A stretch of DNA of 64,000 nucleotides from an uncultured Senegalimassilia sp. (lineage in GTDB: Bacteria; Actinomycetota; Coriobacteriia; Coriobacteriales; Eggerthellaceae). The position numbers and the translations under genes are program-made. A model generated the notes under the pieces. It saw nothing but the letters and a program-made list of their open reading frames with translations. It did no database searches and had not been told where the DNA came from. Shown here piece by piece: positions 27,080 through 36,303 of this stretch. The stretch spans positions 13,444-77,443 of the forward strand of contig CAKTWI010000010.1 in assembly GCA_934630815.1 (NCBI GenBank), given 5' to 3'. The stretch's first letter is position 1. Each line of letters opens with the position of its first letter.

Positions 27080-30000
27080 GTGGCGGAAGCGGAGAAGGCT
27101 AGGGAGCGCTCGGGGATTGAGCGGGTTTTGGGCAAGTCCGTAAGCGTTGACCCTGAGCAATGCGGGCTGCTTTTGCTGGCTGGCCCGGTGGGGGCGGGCA
27201 AAACGTACTCGTCCATGAGCCATATCGCCGACCAGCTCATTGCATTCGGGCCGAAGTGCAGGCGGTTCGTCTTCGTGACGAACGTGAAACGCAATCTTCC
27301 CGTTGACGAGTTGCTGCAAATCCTCGATGAGCGCGGCCACCCCGAGCTTGCCGCATACGTGGTGAAGCTCGACTCGAATCAAGGGATGTTCCAAAGCAAT
27401 ATCGGCGCCGCAAAAAGCGTTATGCCAAGCGCCCCGTTCTCCTATTCGAAAAGAGGGCCCAAAAAGCCCGGGTCGAATGAGCGCACGGTTATCCAGGCGG
27501 AATTCGACATTCGGAACCTTCCCGAGCTGCAAGAAGCGGAGAGGCTGCAGCGGATCCTCGAGGAGACAAGGAGCCTGCCGTTGCGTGTCGGCGCCGCCCG
27601 GCGCAAGGCGATCGAAGGTGCTGAAGAGGAGGCGGAGAAGGCCGAGAACAAGCTTCGGCAGTGCATTTCCTCGGTATTTGCGTCCATGTGCACGTTCGAC
27701 GAAGGCGGCTACCGCTTGATGACGCGGCAGGAGAAACGCGAACTTGTCGAGCAAAGCGCCTGGTGGGAATGGCTGAGAGTGCTGTATCCATCGGTTCTGA
27801 CGCACAAGAAGCGCGTGCTGTTCATGAGCGTGAACAAGCTGCTGGTGAAAAACTCGCCCATCATCGAGCCATCGGAAAGCATTTGGGAAAGCGACTTGCT
27901 ACGGGGCTCGGTCGTGATCATCGACGAGTTCGAACTGTCGAAGAGCGTCATCAACGACTTCCTGATTCGCGAAAGCGTCGGCAAGATGGCGGACATGGTA
28001 AGCATGTTCCGCATGCTTATGGGCCGCGCGCTCGAGGGTCGCCAGATCGATGGCAAGGGCGGCGCCGGCAAGGCGGGTGCGGCTTTCACGAGCGAATTGT
28101 TCCGTAGCCCCTCGGGCAAAATCGGTTGCGGGCCTAGGCTTCGTGCGGAGTTCGACGGCATCGTGAGCGCTGCGGAAGAGGCTTATCTCGAGCTGCACCT
28201 GGACAAACAGTTCCGCCTGAGCGATAGGCTGCGCTATAAGAACCAGCCGTTTCTCTTCAACGACTTCCAAAGCCATATCGTCGATGTAGAAGACAGCTCA
28301 TGGTCGGCGATCCGTTTCCTTGAAAGCCAGAACACCATCGAATTCGGTTCGGGCACTTCGCCCTATGCTGGGGGCGAGGCTTCGATGGCGGGGCTGCGCG
28401 AAGCCGATTCCTACTCCGTCCCGTTGCTGCTGAGCAGACTCGAAGGGCTTGTCAGGTGGATCGTCGGCTGGATAGCCTGCGTTGCTGAGAATTATCAAGC
28501 AGTCGTGGCAGAGGATGCCGATCAGGGAAAGCGTCCCGAAATCAGCTTTGACCAGGCTGTCGGCACGGTGCTGTCCGAGCTGAACATGATGGACGAGGTG
28601 CATGGCGAGCTGAACCCGGCGCGCCGCCGCGTTATCGAGATGGTGCATGAGGAACGGGCGCGTCGCGCCGCGGCCGATGATGGGGCAAGGGACGATGATC
28701 CTGCAGACTTGAGCTTGTATCGCAAAGGCTTCAGGGTGCACGCGTTCACCGAGTCAGCGCAGCACGATACGTTGACTCGCATGGAGCGTTGCGCGCTTTC
28801 CTGCACGGCAGAGCGCAAACTTATCGAGTTGAGCCGTCGCAACTTCGTTGTGGGCATTTCTGCGTCCTTGGATATACCGTCTATCCTGGGCAATTACGAC
28901 ATCGAGCACATCAAGGCGGCTCTTGGGGATCGCTGCATCTTGCTGGATGCGGACCAGCGGCAGGGGATCGAGGAAGACTACCAGCGCAGCGTGAGCCGCT
29001 ACGATAACGTCGAAATCCGCGTCAACAAGGTTTTCGACGTGGACCCCGAGGGGGAGTACAGCGAGAAGGCGTGGCTTGCCGTGTTCGATGACGCAGCCGT
29101 TGCCCGAAAGGCCTTCAACAAGGTCGCGATGGGTTTTTCCGCCGATGACGGACGCTCAACGTTCGGGCAGCGGCGAGTGCTGAAGGTTTGCACCGCGTTC
29201 AAGGAGTTTTGGGAAGCCGATGATACTCGCGCCATGCTCTGCGTTTTGAACGCGTTGCCGAAGGCCGGCGGAAGCGGGTTCGACCTGATAAAGCTCGGAG
29301 AGATGTTCGGAATGGTCTTCGAGCAGCTGGGAATCGACGGCAACGTGGACGACGCGTTTTGCGTGCTCGGCGGCGGCAACGAGGAGTTCGAACGCGCGAA
29401 GAAGCAGGCGCTCTCGCGCTTGGCGGCAGGCGAGAAGCTGTTCGTGATCACGGCGTATCAATCCGCGGGCGCGGGGCAAAACCTGCAATATTGGATTCCC
29501 GAAGGCGTGACCTCCGTTCAAATCAACGATCGCCCGGCATCTGGGGAAATGGACTTCGATTGCCTGTATATAGAGGCCCCAACCCATACATCCCCGGTGA
29601 TCACCGGAAACGAGAAGGTGGACGAATACCAGGTGGTGCACCACATACTGGGATGCGAGTACCTGTATGAGAATGCCGAAATCAGCAGAGGGGCCTTGCT
29701 CAGGAGCGTTTCGGGGGCGCTGCACGCGCTTGGCGGTTCCGGGCTGGACTATGGCTACAAGGCAACCGATAGCGCGCGGCTGTTCGGGGCGAAGCAGGTG
29801 TATCAGGCTGTAGGGCGTCTGAGCAGGACGAATATGAAGATGCCGGTGATCAGGCTGTTTGCCGACGCCCGCCTTATGGAAGGCGTTCCCCTAGGCGTGC
29901 TGAAGTCGTGCGGGCTTACGTTCACGCCCGAGTTTGGGGCGATAGTGGACGCGTTCGATGAGCCGATTCCCCAGCCCTCGAAGGACATCAAGCGCTTGCA

Positions 30001-30832
30001 GCGCAGAGCGGCGCGGGCATCCGACAGATCGCGGGCGTGCATCAATTCGCTTTTGGGCTCCGGCTGGCGGGCCGATGCTCGCAAGGCGTGGTTTGACCTG
30101 GGGAATCAGGTTCTCAAGCACCCGACGCTTCCCGATGGTTGGAGCGAGGTTCCGTATATGGAACGGTGCTACTACGTTGAGCTCGATGCGAAAAGGACGT
30201 CGTATCGCTACACCGCAAAAGACGATTTCGCGTCGGTCGAGGTGCTTTTCGATCCGCCCGCTGGCGCAAAAGGCTTCGAAGTGAGCGAGAAGGCGGCGCG
30301 TTTAGACGTGCTCATGCGCATCCCCGGCATGCGGAGCTATTTCGAGCAGTGCGGATACGCTACGAAATGGGAGGCCTCGACAAGGATCATGACCCCCATC
30401 GTTGCTGAGAGCATCTACAAGGGGCGTCTTGGCGAAGTGTGCGGGCGTTTTGTTCTCGAGCAATGCGGCATTGCGGTCACGGATATCGACACCGCTTTCA
30501 GGTTCGAGAAATTCGACTTCGTGCTACCTGGCACGCTGGGCGATCAAGAAGTATTCATCGATTTCAAGCACTGGAAAAAGCAGTCGGACAGAACGGGATG
30601 GGACTCGGAAAAACTCATCGATTGGGTGTTCGCGAAAATGGAGGCGATCGACGCCAAGAAGGCCATCGTCGCTAACGTTTTGCCGCCTGACGAGGGCGAT
30701 TATCGGGAGGCGCATCGCTCAAAAGACGGGCGAAGGCTTCTTGTGGTGCCTGCGCTCGTCAAAGGCGATTGCTCGTTCGATGAAGCGGCGATTCAAGCTA
30801 TAAGGAGGTTTACCGATGGCATTGCTCACTAA
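27080..30832 (+). CDS. Helicase fused to a PD-(D/E)xK-like nuclease domain
   Basis: The product has about 1250 residues. The start is set at GTG 27080, with GGAGGT four bases upstream. An in-frame TTG at 27068 is possible. Helicase motifs are Walker A GPVGAGKT (about residue 36), FVFVTNVKRN (Ia), VVIIDEFE (motif II, about 280), VITAYQSAGAGQN (V, about 790) and QAVGRLSRT (VI, about 908). Near 1130-1170 the pattern GEVCGRFVLE, then FDFVLPG and VFIDFKHWKK fits a PD-(D/E)xK nuclease core (E, D, DxK). The next gene overlaps by 17 bases. Nucleic-acid unwinding and cleavage, likely in defence, is inferred. Confidence 0.75.
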   Translation: MAEAEKARERSGIERVLGKSVSVDPEQCGLLLLAGPVGAGKTYSSMSHIADQLIAFGPKCRRFVFVTNVKRNLPVDELLQILDERGHPELAAYVVKLDSNQGMFQSNIGAAKSVMPSAPFSYSKRGPKKPGSNERTVIQAEFDIRNLPELQEAERLQRILEETRSLPLRVGAARRKAIEGAEEEAEKAENKLRQCISSVFASMCTFDEGGYRLMTRQEKRELVEQSAWWEWLRVLYPSVLTHKKRVLFMSVNKLLVKNSPIIEPSESIWESDLLRGSVVIIDEFELSKSVINDFLIRESVGKMADMVSMFRMLMGRALEGRQIDGKGGAGKAGAAFTSELFRSPSGKIGCGPRLRAEFDGIVSAAEEAYLELHLDKQFRLSDRLRYKNQPFLFNDFQSHIVDVEDSSWSAIRFLESQNTIEFGSGTSPYAGGEASMAGLREADSYSVPLLLSRLEGLVRWIVGWIACVAENYQAVVAEDADQGKRPEISFDQAVGTVLSELNMMDEVHGELNPARRRVIEMVHEERARRAAADDGARDDDPADLSLYRKGFRVHAFTESAQHDTLTRMERCALSCTAERKLIELSRRNFVVGISASLDIPSILGNYDIEHIKAALGDRCILLDADQRQGIEEDYQRSVSRYDNVEIRVNKVFDVDPEGEYSEKAWLAVFDDAAVARKAFNKVAMGFSADDGRSTFGQRRVLKVCTAFKEFWEADDTRAMLCVLNALPKAGGSGFDLIKLGEMFGMVFEQLGIDGNVDDAFCVLGGGNEEFERAKKQALSRLAAGEKLFVITAYQSAGAGQNLQYWIPEGVTSVQINDRPASGEMDFDCLYIEAPTHTSPVITGNEKVDEYQVVHHILGCEYLYENAEISRGALLRSVSGALHALGGSGLDYGYKATDSARLFGAKQVYQAVGRLSRTNMKMPVIRLFADARLMEGVPLGVLKSCGLTFTPEFGAIVDAFDEPIPQPSKDIKRLQRRAARASDRSRACINSLLGSGWRADARKAWFDLGNQVLKHPTLPDGWSEVPYMERCYYVELDAKRTSYRYTAKDDFASVEVLFDPPAGAKGFEVSEKAARLDVLMRIPGMRSYFEQCGYATKWEASTRIMTPIVAESIYKGRLGEVCGRFVLEQCGIAVTDIDTAFRFEKFDFVLPGTLGDQEVFIDFKHWKKQSDRTGWDSEKLIDWVFAKMEAIDAKKAIVANVLPPDEGDYREAHRSKDGRRLLVVPALVKGDCSFDEAAIQAIRRFTDGIAH

Positions 30833-32984
30833 CAAGCTGAGTATTTCCCTGGCGCATGAGGAGTTTGACAAGCGGTATGACGTGTTCGAGGTGATGAAAG
30901 AGGGCAAAGACCGTCTTTCCTGGTCATCGCGCGTTTTCGAGGCGTTTGGCGCCCTGTATATCCTCTCAATCCTCGGTCAAGGCGGGGACGATCCGTTCTA
31001 TATCCTTGCCCCAAAAGGCCGTGTGTCGGTGAAGGGGCTCCGCGACCATTTCGAGAAAAGCTACGGCGGTGTGATCGAGGATGAGGATTTGGAGCCGGTC
31101 GACGTGGCAACAAGCCTGCTTCCAAAACAGGTGTCAAGCTGCAACGTGCCGGAGCATATTTTGGTGCAGCTGCTGCTTAACGCGCTTTTTGCGGGCAACA
31201 GCGAGGGTGGGCCGTCCCTGCAAAACGTCACCGGGCACCTCTATTGCTTGAAAACAGGCAGGGATTGGGTTAAGAAAACGAAAAGTGAGCGCAATCTGCA
31301 CGTTATCGGGTTGGAACTCAGGGTGACGCCGGAATTGCTGCTGAAGGTGAACGTCAGAACGTTCACCAGGGCAAATGTCGCCGGTTTGAAATTCGAGGAC
31401 AGGAAGAAAAGCGAGTTCCCGCGGTACGTGGTCGATTTCGATGGCCCAACTATGCGTCGCGTTTCCCCAGGTGAAAGCCCTGAGGCCGACAACGTTTTCA
31501 TCCAGAAGCAGTACGAGGGGCAGAAAAGCAAGATCCCGTTCTTGAAATACGGCAATCGAAAGGCTTTTGCGAACTCGAAATGCGGGGTTATCCAAGAAGT
31601 CGTCGAGCGGTTTAACGAGACGTATGCGGGCATGGCGAGCATATCTTTCAAGGCGATCGATGATTCCAAGCGCGCACCCGTTCCCAAGAAGTTGATGAAA
31701 GCCGATTACCCCGCGTGGTTTGCGCGAGACGAGTATGTGGTGGTTGACGTTGCTAAAGATGGTGCAAGCAGGAAGGCGTGCGAATTTGTTGCCGATTGGC
31801 TTGCGTTCGACGAGTATCTCGGCGTGCGTCCGCGCATTGTGGACAGTGCAGTTGCCGGCGCCAACAACCTGCTGATCCTTCATGAGAAAGCGTATTACGA
31901 GGACCGGGAGATCGACGACCCCTACGTTGCTTCCGTGCTTGAAGGCGCAGCGTGCCAGCATTTGACCGTCGAGACCGTGCAATCCGAGTTCGGTAAGCCG
32001 AAGGAAGACAACGGCATGCGTTTCGTCATTCCGAAATGCCTGGTCGAGGCCGCGGTTAAGCGCGATATTTGCGATGGTACGATGCGCTTGTACGATTGGA
32101 GCGCGCTCGAGTGCGACGGTCCGCTGGTTTTTGCGCTTTGCGGGCCCGAGTCGAAGGAGGAAAAGAAGGAACGTGAAAGAGGCAAGTCGCCAAGGCGCTA
32201 TTCGTTTCTTGAGGTGAGCCCGGCGGGCGCACTGGCGTTCTATCAGGGATGTTCGGACAACGCGGCCTCGGGTTCCAAGTGGGATAAGCTCGCAGATGTG
32301 TTTACAAGCGAGTGGTCGTCTAAGACGGAGGGTTTTGCGATCAACGCCGTCGGCGACATCGATGCGATCGAGCTGACGGATGGATTTCCCATTCCCGACC
32401 TTGCCACGATTAAGCGCGCCGTGGAGAGCATCGACTGGTCGCTGCCGAAAAGCGATGTGCTCGAGGCGGTATCCATTCTTACGGAAGACCCTGCTGTCGA
32501 CATTGCGTTGCGGGCACTGTGCGAGTGGGTTTCCGACATACCGGATTCTTTGGTGAAGGCATCGAAGCTCAACTCGTTGGTTGTGGATGCTGCAAAGATG
32601 GTCGATGAAAAATACCCGGCGCGGCGTATTCGAGAGTTGGTGGACGCTCGGCTGGAGGAGCAGTTCTCAAGGCGTCTTTTGACCGGCGTGCCGCGCGACA
32701 AGGAAGCCCTTGCGACAACGTACGAGCCGATCGTCAAGATGCATTGCGTTCGGGAAGACGATTCGCTGCTGTATTGGGTGAGCAACTTCGACGGTTTAAG
32801 TCGAACGGGTCGGGAAAACGGCTGCGTCATCAGGAGCGTTCGCAGCGTCAACGGCGAGAATCCGTTCTTCGCGGATTTGCTCGAGACGCTCGTCGTGCCT
32901 ATCGCGCGCCTCGGCAACGCTTCGGTGCTGCCGCTGCCCTTCAAGTACCTCCGCGAATGGGTGGAGAACGCAGCAACGAAGTGA
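30816..32984 (+). CDS. 722-residue protein of unknown family, partner of the helicase-nuclease
   Basis: It starts within the preceding gene, with AAGGAGG before the ATG. No short motif identifies it. Segments such as VIGLELRVTPELLLKVNVRTF, then PRIVDSAVAGANNLLILHEK and a C-terminal NASVLPLPFKYLREW recall the strand order of prokaryotic Argonaute/PIWI-like proteins. These are associated with helicases and restriction-type nucleases in the pPIWI-RE islands. This resemblance is by eye only and may be wrong. The tight coupling to the helicase-nuclease gene makes a joint role likely. Confidence 0.6.
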   Translation: MALLTNKLSISLAHEEFDKRYDVFEVMKEGKDRLSWSSRVFEAFGALYILSILGQGGDDPFYILAPKGRVSVKGLRDHFEKSYGGVIEDEDLEPVDVATSLLPKQVSSCNVPEHILVQLLLNALFAGNSEGGPSLQNVTGHLYCLKTGRDWVKKTKSERNLHVIGLELRVTPELLLKVNVRTFTRANVAGLKFEDRKKSEFPRYVVDFDGPTMRRVSPGESPEADNVFIQKQYEGQKSKIPFLKYGNRKAFANSKCGVIQEVVERFNETYAGMASISFKAIDDSKRAPVPKKLMKADYPAWFARDEYVVVDVAKDGASRKACEFVADWLAFDEYLGVRPRIVDSAVAGANNLLILHEKAYYEDREIDDPYVASVLEGAACQHLTVETVQSEFGKPKEDNGMRFVIPKCLVEAAVKRDICDGTMRLYDWSALECDGPLVFALCGPESKEEKKERERGKSPRRYSFLEVSPAGALAFYQGCSDNAASGSKWDKLADVFTSEWSSKTEGFAINAVGDIDAIELTDGFPIPDLATIKRAVESIDWSLPKSDVLEAVSILTEDPAVDIALRALCEWVSDIPDSLVKASKLNSLVVDAAKMVDEKYPARRIRELVDARLEEQFSRRLLTGVPRDKEALATTYEPIVKMHCVREDDSLLYWVSNFDGLSRTGRENGCVIRSVRSVNGENPFFADLLETLVVPIARLGNASVLPLPFKYLREWVENAATK

Positions 32985-33055
32985 GCGCAGCTGCGTGGGG
33001 GAGGGCCGAGCCTGCGATGATGGGGGGCGGGGTGCGAGTTTGCCTCGCCCAAGGA

Positions 33056-33107
33056 GTGAGCAGGGGACGGCGGCGGGGTGCGGGTTCGCCCCGTCCCCTT
33101 GTTCGCC
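33056..33107. repeat. GGGGACGGAGG hairpin repeat, diverged copy
   Basis: GTGAGCAGGGGACGGCGGCG and CCCCGTCCCCTTGTTCGCCC form an imperfect hairpin directly before the spacer shared with 134-221. Confidence 0.6.
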
Positions 33108-33284
33108 CGGAAGCCCTCTTTCCGCCTGCGCAATCGCGTACAAACATCCTTCGCCCGGCTTTGTAGCCAATCGCAAAATGCCTTCGTCTCCTGTTCATCC
33201 CCGCCGCCCTGTTCATGGGGACGCGGATTGCGCTTGCGCTTGCATGCTGACGGCTGCTGGGGCTTCGCCCGCGTCCGCACCCCG

Positions 33285-33449
33285 CGACTTTTGGGCGGTT
33301 TCGCAGGAAATGGGCGCCGATTTTACCATGGTTCCTGACTTCTGGGCTGTTTGTGGCGAGTGCTGTGCGGTGTCGACTCTGCTGACCTGGGGAAACGCCG
33401 GCGCTGAGAGGCCTTTTAGGCTGAATTCGCCTGCAAAACCGCCCAGAAG
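33285..33449. repeat. 165-bp dispersed element, copy 3
   Basis: It has the same ends and exact length as the copies at 272-436 and 7000-7164. Over this length most positions agree between copies, including TGTGCGGTGTCGA and GCTGAATTCGCCTGCAAAAC. It adjoins the same upstream spacer as copy 1. Confidence 0.85.
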
Positions 33450-33471
33450 CCGCGAGTAGGCTCGGCGGCAC

Positions 33472-33497
33472 GTGAACACACCTCCGTCTCCTGTTTA
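33472..33497. repeat. GGGGACGGAGG repeat, single arm
   Basis: GTGAACACACCTCCGTCTCC lies just after the 165-bp element. The other arm is absent. Confidence 0.6.
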
Positions 33498-33547
33498 CCC
33501 CCCTGTTCGCTCTTACCCTGTTCGCGTTGATTATCGGAATCGGCGGG

Positions 33548-34297
33548 TTATCGCAGGTAGACGTTTCGCAACGTTTCGACGACCTGTTTCGTCCCAACGC
33601 TGTTGATCTTGAGCGCCTTGGGGTCGACCGGGTCTGACTCGTATGCTTCCATAAAGCGTTGCATGTCTGCACGAATCGCCTCGCTTATGACGGGGCGCTC
33701 TTTGCCTGTGAGCAAGACGGCCAAGCGGCAAATATCGTTTCGATGTTTCCTCACGCTCTTCTCGTCAACGCTCTGGCCATCCGCCCGTCTTGCCGAAAGG
33801 TCGAGCCATGCCTTGGCCTTGAAGGGGATCAGCCCTTCAGCCGACAGGATCGCGACGTCGTCAGCAGATGTCCTGTTGTCGATGAGCATCCGGTAGTATT
33901 CCTCGTCCAGCAAGATTGCTGACAGGCTGGATACCTCGTCGTCTATGTGTATCGGAGCGAGACCGGATTCGGCATCGCGCAGATCGACGTCGGTGCGCGC
34001 AAACAGCTCCAGCATGGCGGGGAAGGAAGGGTCCTTCGGCTTGGAGAATCGGTAGAATTGCGGTTTGCCAGTGCTCTTCTGCTTGTTCTCGTACCCGCCT
34101 TCTCTGATGAAGCTCCAGAAGGTTCTGCCGAACTCGGGCGTCAGCGCCTCCACTAGAAGGACCAGGTCCAGGTCTTTGGTTGCTCTGAAGTTTTGCCCCG
34201 CTTCGCCGAACAGCAGGTCGCATGCCCCGCCACCGATGAGGACGTATTCGCCCTCGTGGTCCTTAAAACGCTCCCTGAACTTATCGATTCCCCTCAT
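33548..34297 (-). CDS. Nucleotidyltransferase toxin, AbiEii-like
   Basis: The product has 249 residues. The nucleotidyltransferase signature is YVLIGGGACDLLFG followed by ATKDLDLVLL, giving the G-G and D-x-D pattern of the AbiEii/MNT fold. The ATG at 34297 is favoured over an upstream TTG because GGAG lies six bases before it. It overlaps the end of the upstream regulator by about 17 bases. AbiEii proteins are type IV toxins of abortive infection that transfer nucleotides to tRNA. That role here is inferred from fold and gene arrangement. Confidence 0.75.
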   Translation of the reverse strand: MRGIDKFRERFKDHEGEYVLIGGGACDLLFGEAGQNFRATKDLDLVLLVEALTPEFGRTFWSFIREGGYENKQKSTGKPQFYRFSKPKDPSFPAMLELFARTDVDLRDAESGLAPIHIDDEVSSLSAILLDEEYYRMLIDNRTSADDVAILSAEGLIPFKAKAWLDLSARRADGQSVDEKSVRKHRNDICRLAVLLTGKERPVISEAIRADMQRFMEAYESDPVDPKALKINSVGTKQVVETLRNVYLR

Positions 34298-35267
34298 CAA
34301 CGTCTCCAAGCACTTGGTCCATCACGTTTTCCACCTCGGCAGCGACTCGCGGGTCGTCCCTTTCGTAGTCCGAGAGGGATAGGATAGCCGAAAGCGGATC
34401 GATTGTGTGTTCGGCTGTGGTTGCGGGTTCGTAACGCATCACCTGCACCACGCATGCCGGGTCGTCGGGTTCCGTGGGGTCGATAAGGCTAGCGGCCGTC
34501 AGCTCCAGGGCGCGTTCCTGCGCCTTCGTCGCAGCGAGGGTTGGCCATGGATTATCTTGCAGCATCGACAGCTCGCATAGCGCTGAGATTCCGCCCAAGG
34601 GAAGGTTCGCTTCGGGCATGCGATTCAGGCGGTACTCCCTGGCGACCGGGCTTGCCAGGGAGGGCTCTAGCTGCTGCCATAACGCTCTTTTGTCCTTGCC
34701 GGGATGTAAAATGCGGCGGCGTCCTTCGGTGGCAACGAGCGAAGGGATGGCAGCTTCGAGCTCGTCGAAGGCTCGCGAGGCGGTCATCTTCGCCGCGCCT
34801 AGGAGATCTGCTGCCCGGGTGACGTTGACGCCGTCGAGGTCGTCGTAGATCATCATGAGCGCGAGGCGCTGGGCTTGGGGCGATAGCGTTTCGGCGATTG
34901 TCCGGCGGCTGCTGTTCGCGCATCTGCTTTCTTTGCTCAGCGCGACTCCCAAGAACGGTAGATAGAGTTGCTTGCCCGGGGCGATGAAGGGGAGGCCCGC
35001 CTCGAGCATGCGCTCGACCCTGTAGCTTGTAGGGTTTTCCAGGGCGAACGCTACCGGAATCTTCAGGGCCTTTTCAAGCGCGTCGCGGTGTTTCGTCATG
35101 GTCTTCACCGCGGGGCCTTCGCAGGGGGAGGCGATGATGAACGGTACGCCGAAGGCGGTCCATTGCTCCAGGGAATACAGACCCTTCAGGTAGAGAGGCA
35201 GCTCCGAGGTTTCGATGGGCTTGCTTTCGACCTTTGCGTGCAGCGTTTTCTCGACGTAGTCTTGCAC
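34281..35267 (-). CDS. Winged-helix regulator, probable antitoxin of the nucleotidyltransferase
   Basis: The product has about 328 residues. The N-terminal half is unassigned. Near residues 135-180 a winged helix is visible (SPQAQRLALMMIYDDLDG...RAADLLGAAKMTASRAFDELEA). The start is GTG at 35267, six bases after GGGGGAG. GTG at 35273 is the alternative. AbiEi antitoxins are winged-helix repressors encoded just before AbiEii and overlapping it, and this arrangement matches. The N-terminal half is unlike AbiEi, so the pair is best called AbiE-like. Confidence 0.65.
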   Translation of the reverse strand: MQDYVEKTLHAKVESKPIETSELPLYLKGLYSLEQWTAFGVPFIIASPCEGPAVKTMTKHRDALEKALKIPVAFALENPTSYRVERMLEAGLPFIAPGKQLYLPFLGVALSKESRCANSSRRTIAETLSPQAQRLALMMIYDDLDGVNVTRAADLLGAAKMTASRAFDELEAAIPSLVATEGRRRILHPGKDKRALWQQLEPSLASPVAREYRLNRMPEANLPLGGISALCELSMLQDNPWPTLAATKAQERALELTAASLIDPTEPDDPACVVQVMRYEPATTAEHTIDPLSAILSLSDYERDDPRVAAEVENVMDQVLGDVDEGNR

Positions 35268-35300
35268 ATCCACCTCCCCCTATAACTGAATTATTTCAAA

Positions 35301-35321
35301 TGTAACATTTACAACGTTACA
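35301..35321 (-). promoter_or_regulatory. TGTAAC dyad upstream of the AbiE-like operon
   Basis: TGTAAC and GTTACA are separated by nine bases in an AT-rich patch just before the regulator gene. It is a plausible autoregulatory operator, as described for AbiEi systems. Confidence 0.5.
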
Positions 35322-35399
35322 TATCAAATTATTTAGCTACATTATGAGAATGGCTTAGCGACGTGTGAAGTTGTGGGGGATGTGAATGGCGTGAACGGG

Positions 35400-35484
35400 G
35401 CGAACAGGGGACGGAGGGGCGTTTGGGTGAACCTTTTGCGAAACGCAAATCTCCCTCTGAACACGCCTCCGTTCCCCGTTCACG
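35400..35484. repeat. GGGGACGGAGG hairpin repeat with GCGAAACGCAA loop
   Basis: The arms GCGAACAGGGGACGGAGGGG and CCTCCGTTCCCCGTTCACG surround a loop with TTTTGCGAAACGCAAATC, which is nearly the loop of the copy at 11119-11204. Confidence 0.75.
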
Positions 35485-35510
35485 TTGTCGCGCGATTTCG
35501 CGCCTTCGCC

Positions 35511-36158
35511 TTACAGCCCCCAGCGGGCGTATTCCAGGTAGCCGGCTACGCTGTAGTGGTCTGCCCAGTCGTCGGCCGGGGAACCTTCTCCGCCGACGAT
35601 TCCGAGGAAGCCGTTCTCGACCTTTTCGCCGTTTTCGTTCACCACCAGGGCATACCAGTGGCCGTATGCGTGCGTGGGTTTGCGCAGCTGGCAGGCCAGC
35701 GTCAGCTTAGGATCGCCCTTTTTGCGGAAGAACGCGCCTTTCTCGTTGAGCTTCTTGATGAGCGACCCGTCAAGCCAGAAGCAGATGAACGGCGTCTCGA
35801 ACGCGTCGGTGAGCGCCCCGGCCTCGCTGTTGTACACGTAGCAGAACAGCGCGCGGTCGCGCGAACGGGCGAGCAGGTCCACCTCGCTGTCCTTGAGCTT
35901 GAACTCGACCACGGCGAATGCGCCGGGGCGGTTTGGGTCCTCGCTTACGGTGGTTACCGCCGTCTTGACCTGGAAAAAGAATGTTTCAGGCGGCGTGCCC
36001 GGTTTCTCGAGCTGCTGCTTGAGGTTCAGCGACACCACATCGATGCCCATGTCCGCGGGCGGGCGAAGCGCGTCCAGCCCGTTGCGGTACAGCGAGCTCA
36101 TCAGCTGATACTCGCCGGTGTATCCGTTGTAAAGCAGGTTGTAGAAATCTTGGGCCAC
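35511..36158 (-). CDS. DUF4365-like PD-(D/E)xK nuclease-fold protein
   Basis: The product has 215 residues, starting at GTG (VAQDFYN) with AGGAGGAGC five bases upstream. The pattern TGEYQLMSSLYRNG, then MGIDVVSLN and FFFQVKTA matches the E, D, QxK core of DUF4365-type nucleases. It is the last gene of the right ClpP-VirD4 group, so it may be an effector of that module. No activity is shown. Confidence 0.7.
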   Translation of the reverse strand: MAQDFYNLLYNGYTGEYQLMSSLYRNGLDALRPPADMGIDVVSLNLKQQLEKPGTPPETFFFQVKTAVTTVSEDPNRPGAFAVVEFKLKDSEVDLLARSRDRALFCYVYNSEAGALTDAFETPFICFWLDGSLIKKLNEKGAFFRKKGDPKLTLACQLRKPTHAYGHWYALVVNENGEKVENGFLGIVGGEGSPADDWADHYSVAGYLEYARWGL

Positions 36159-36303
36159 GTGCCGCTCCTCCTCTTGGTTCGAACGGTTAGATTCTAGCGT
36201 TGGCCTGTGCGGTTTCTCGCGAAAAGTTGCCGGTTTTGCCCCGGCGAAGCGGGGCGGGGAAGAGGCGGTTCGGAGCGGAGTGCGTTCGCGCCGCTTACCG
36301 CTT

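Larger units (their letters stand above)
32985..33547. other. Repeat-rich gap between the defence-like operon and AbiE-like pair
   Basis: It holds a diverged GGGGACGGAGG hairpin (33056-33107), a spacer similar to 134-221 (about 33106-33192), 165-bp element copy 3 (33285-33449) and a single hairpin arm (33472-33497). Together they form the same composite as the left end of the window. No gene is seen. Confidence 0.75.

Noticed and set aside
25475..27805. A 776-codon minus-strand open frame opposite the VirD4-like gene
   Set aside because: The sense frame has Walker A and B motifs and coupling-protein signatures. The antisense product is His/Arg-rich without domains, as expected for a shadow.
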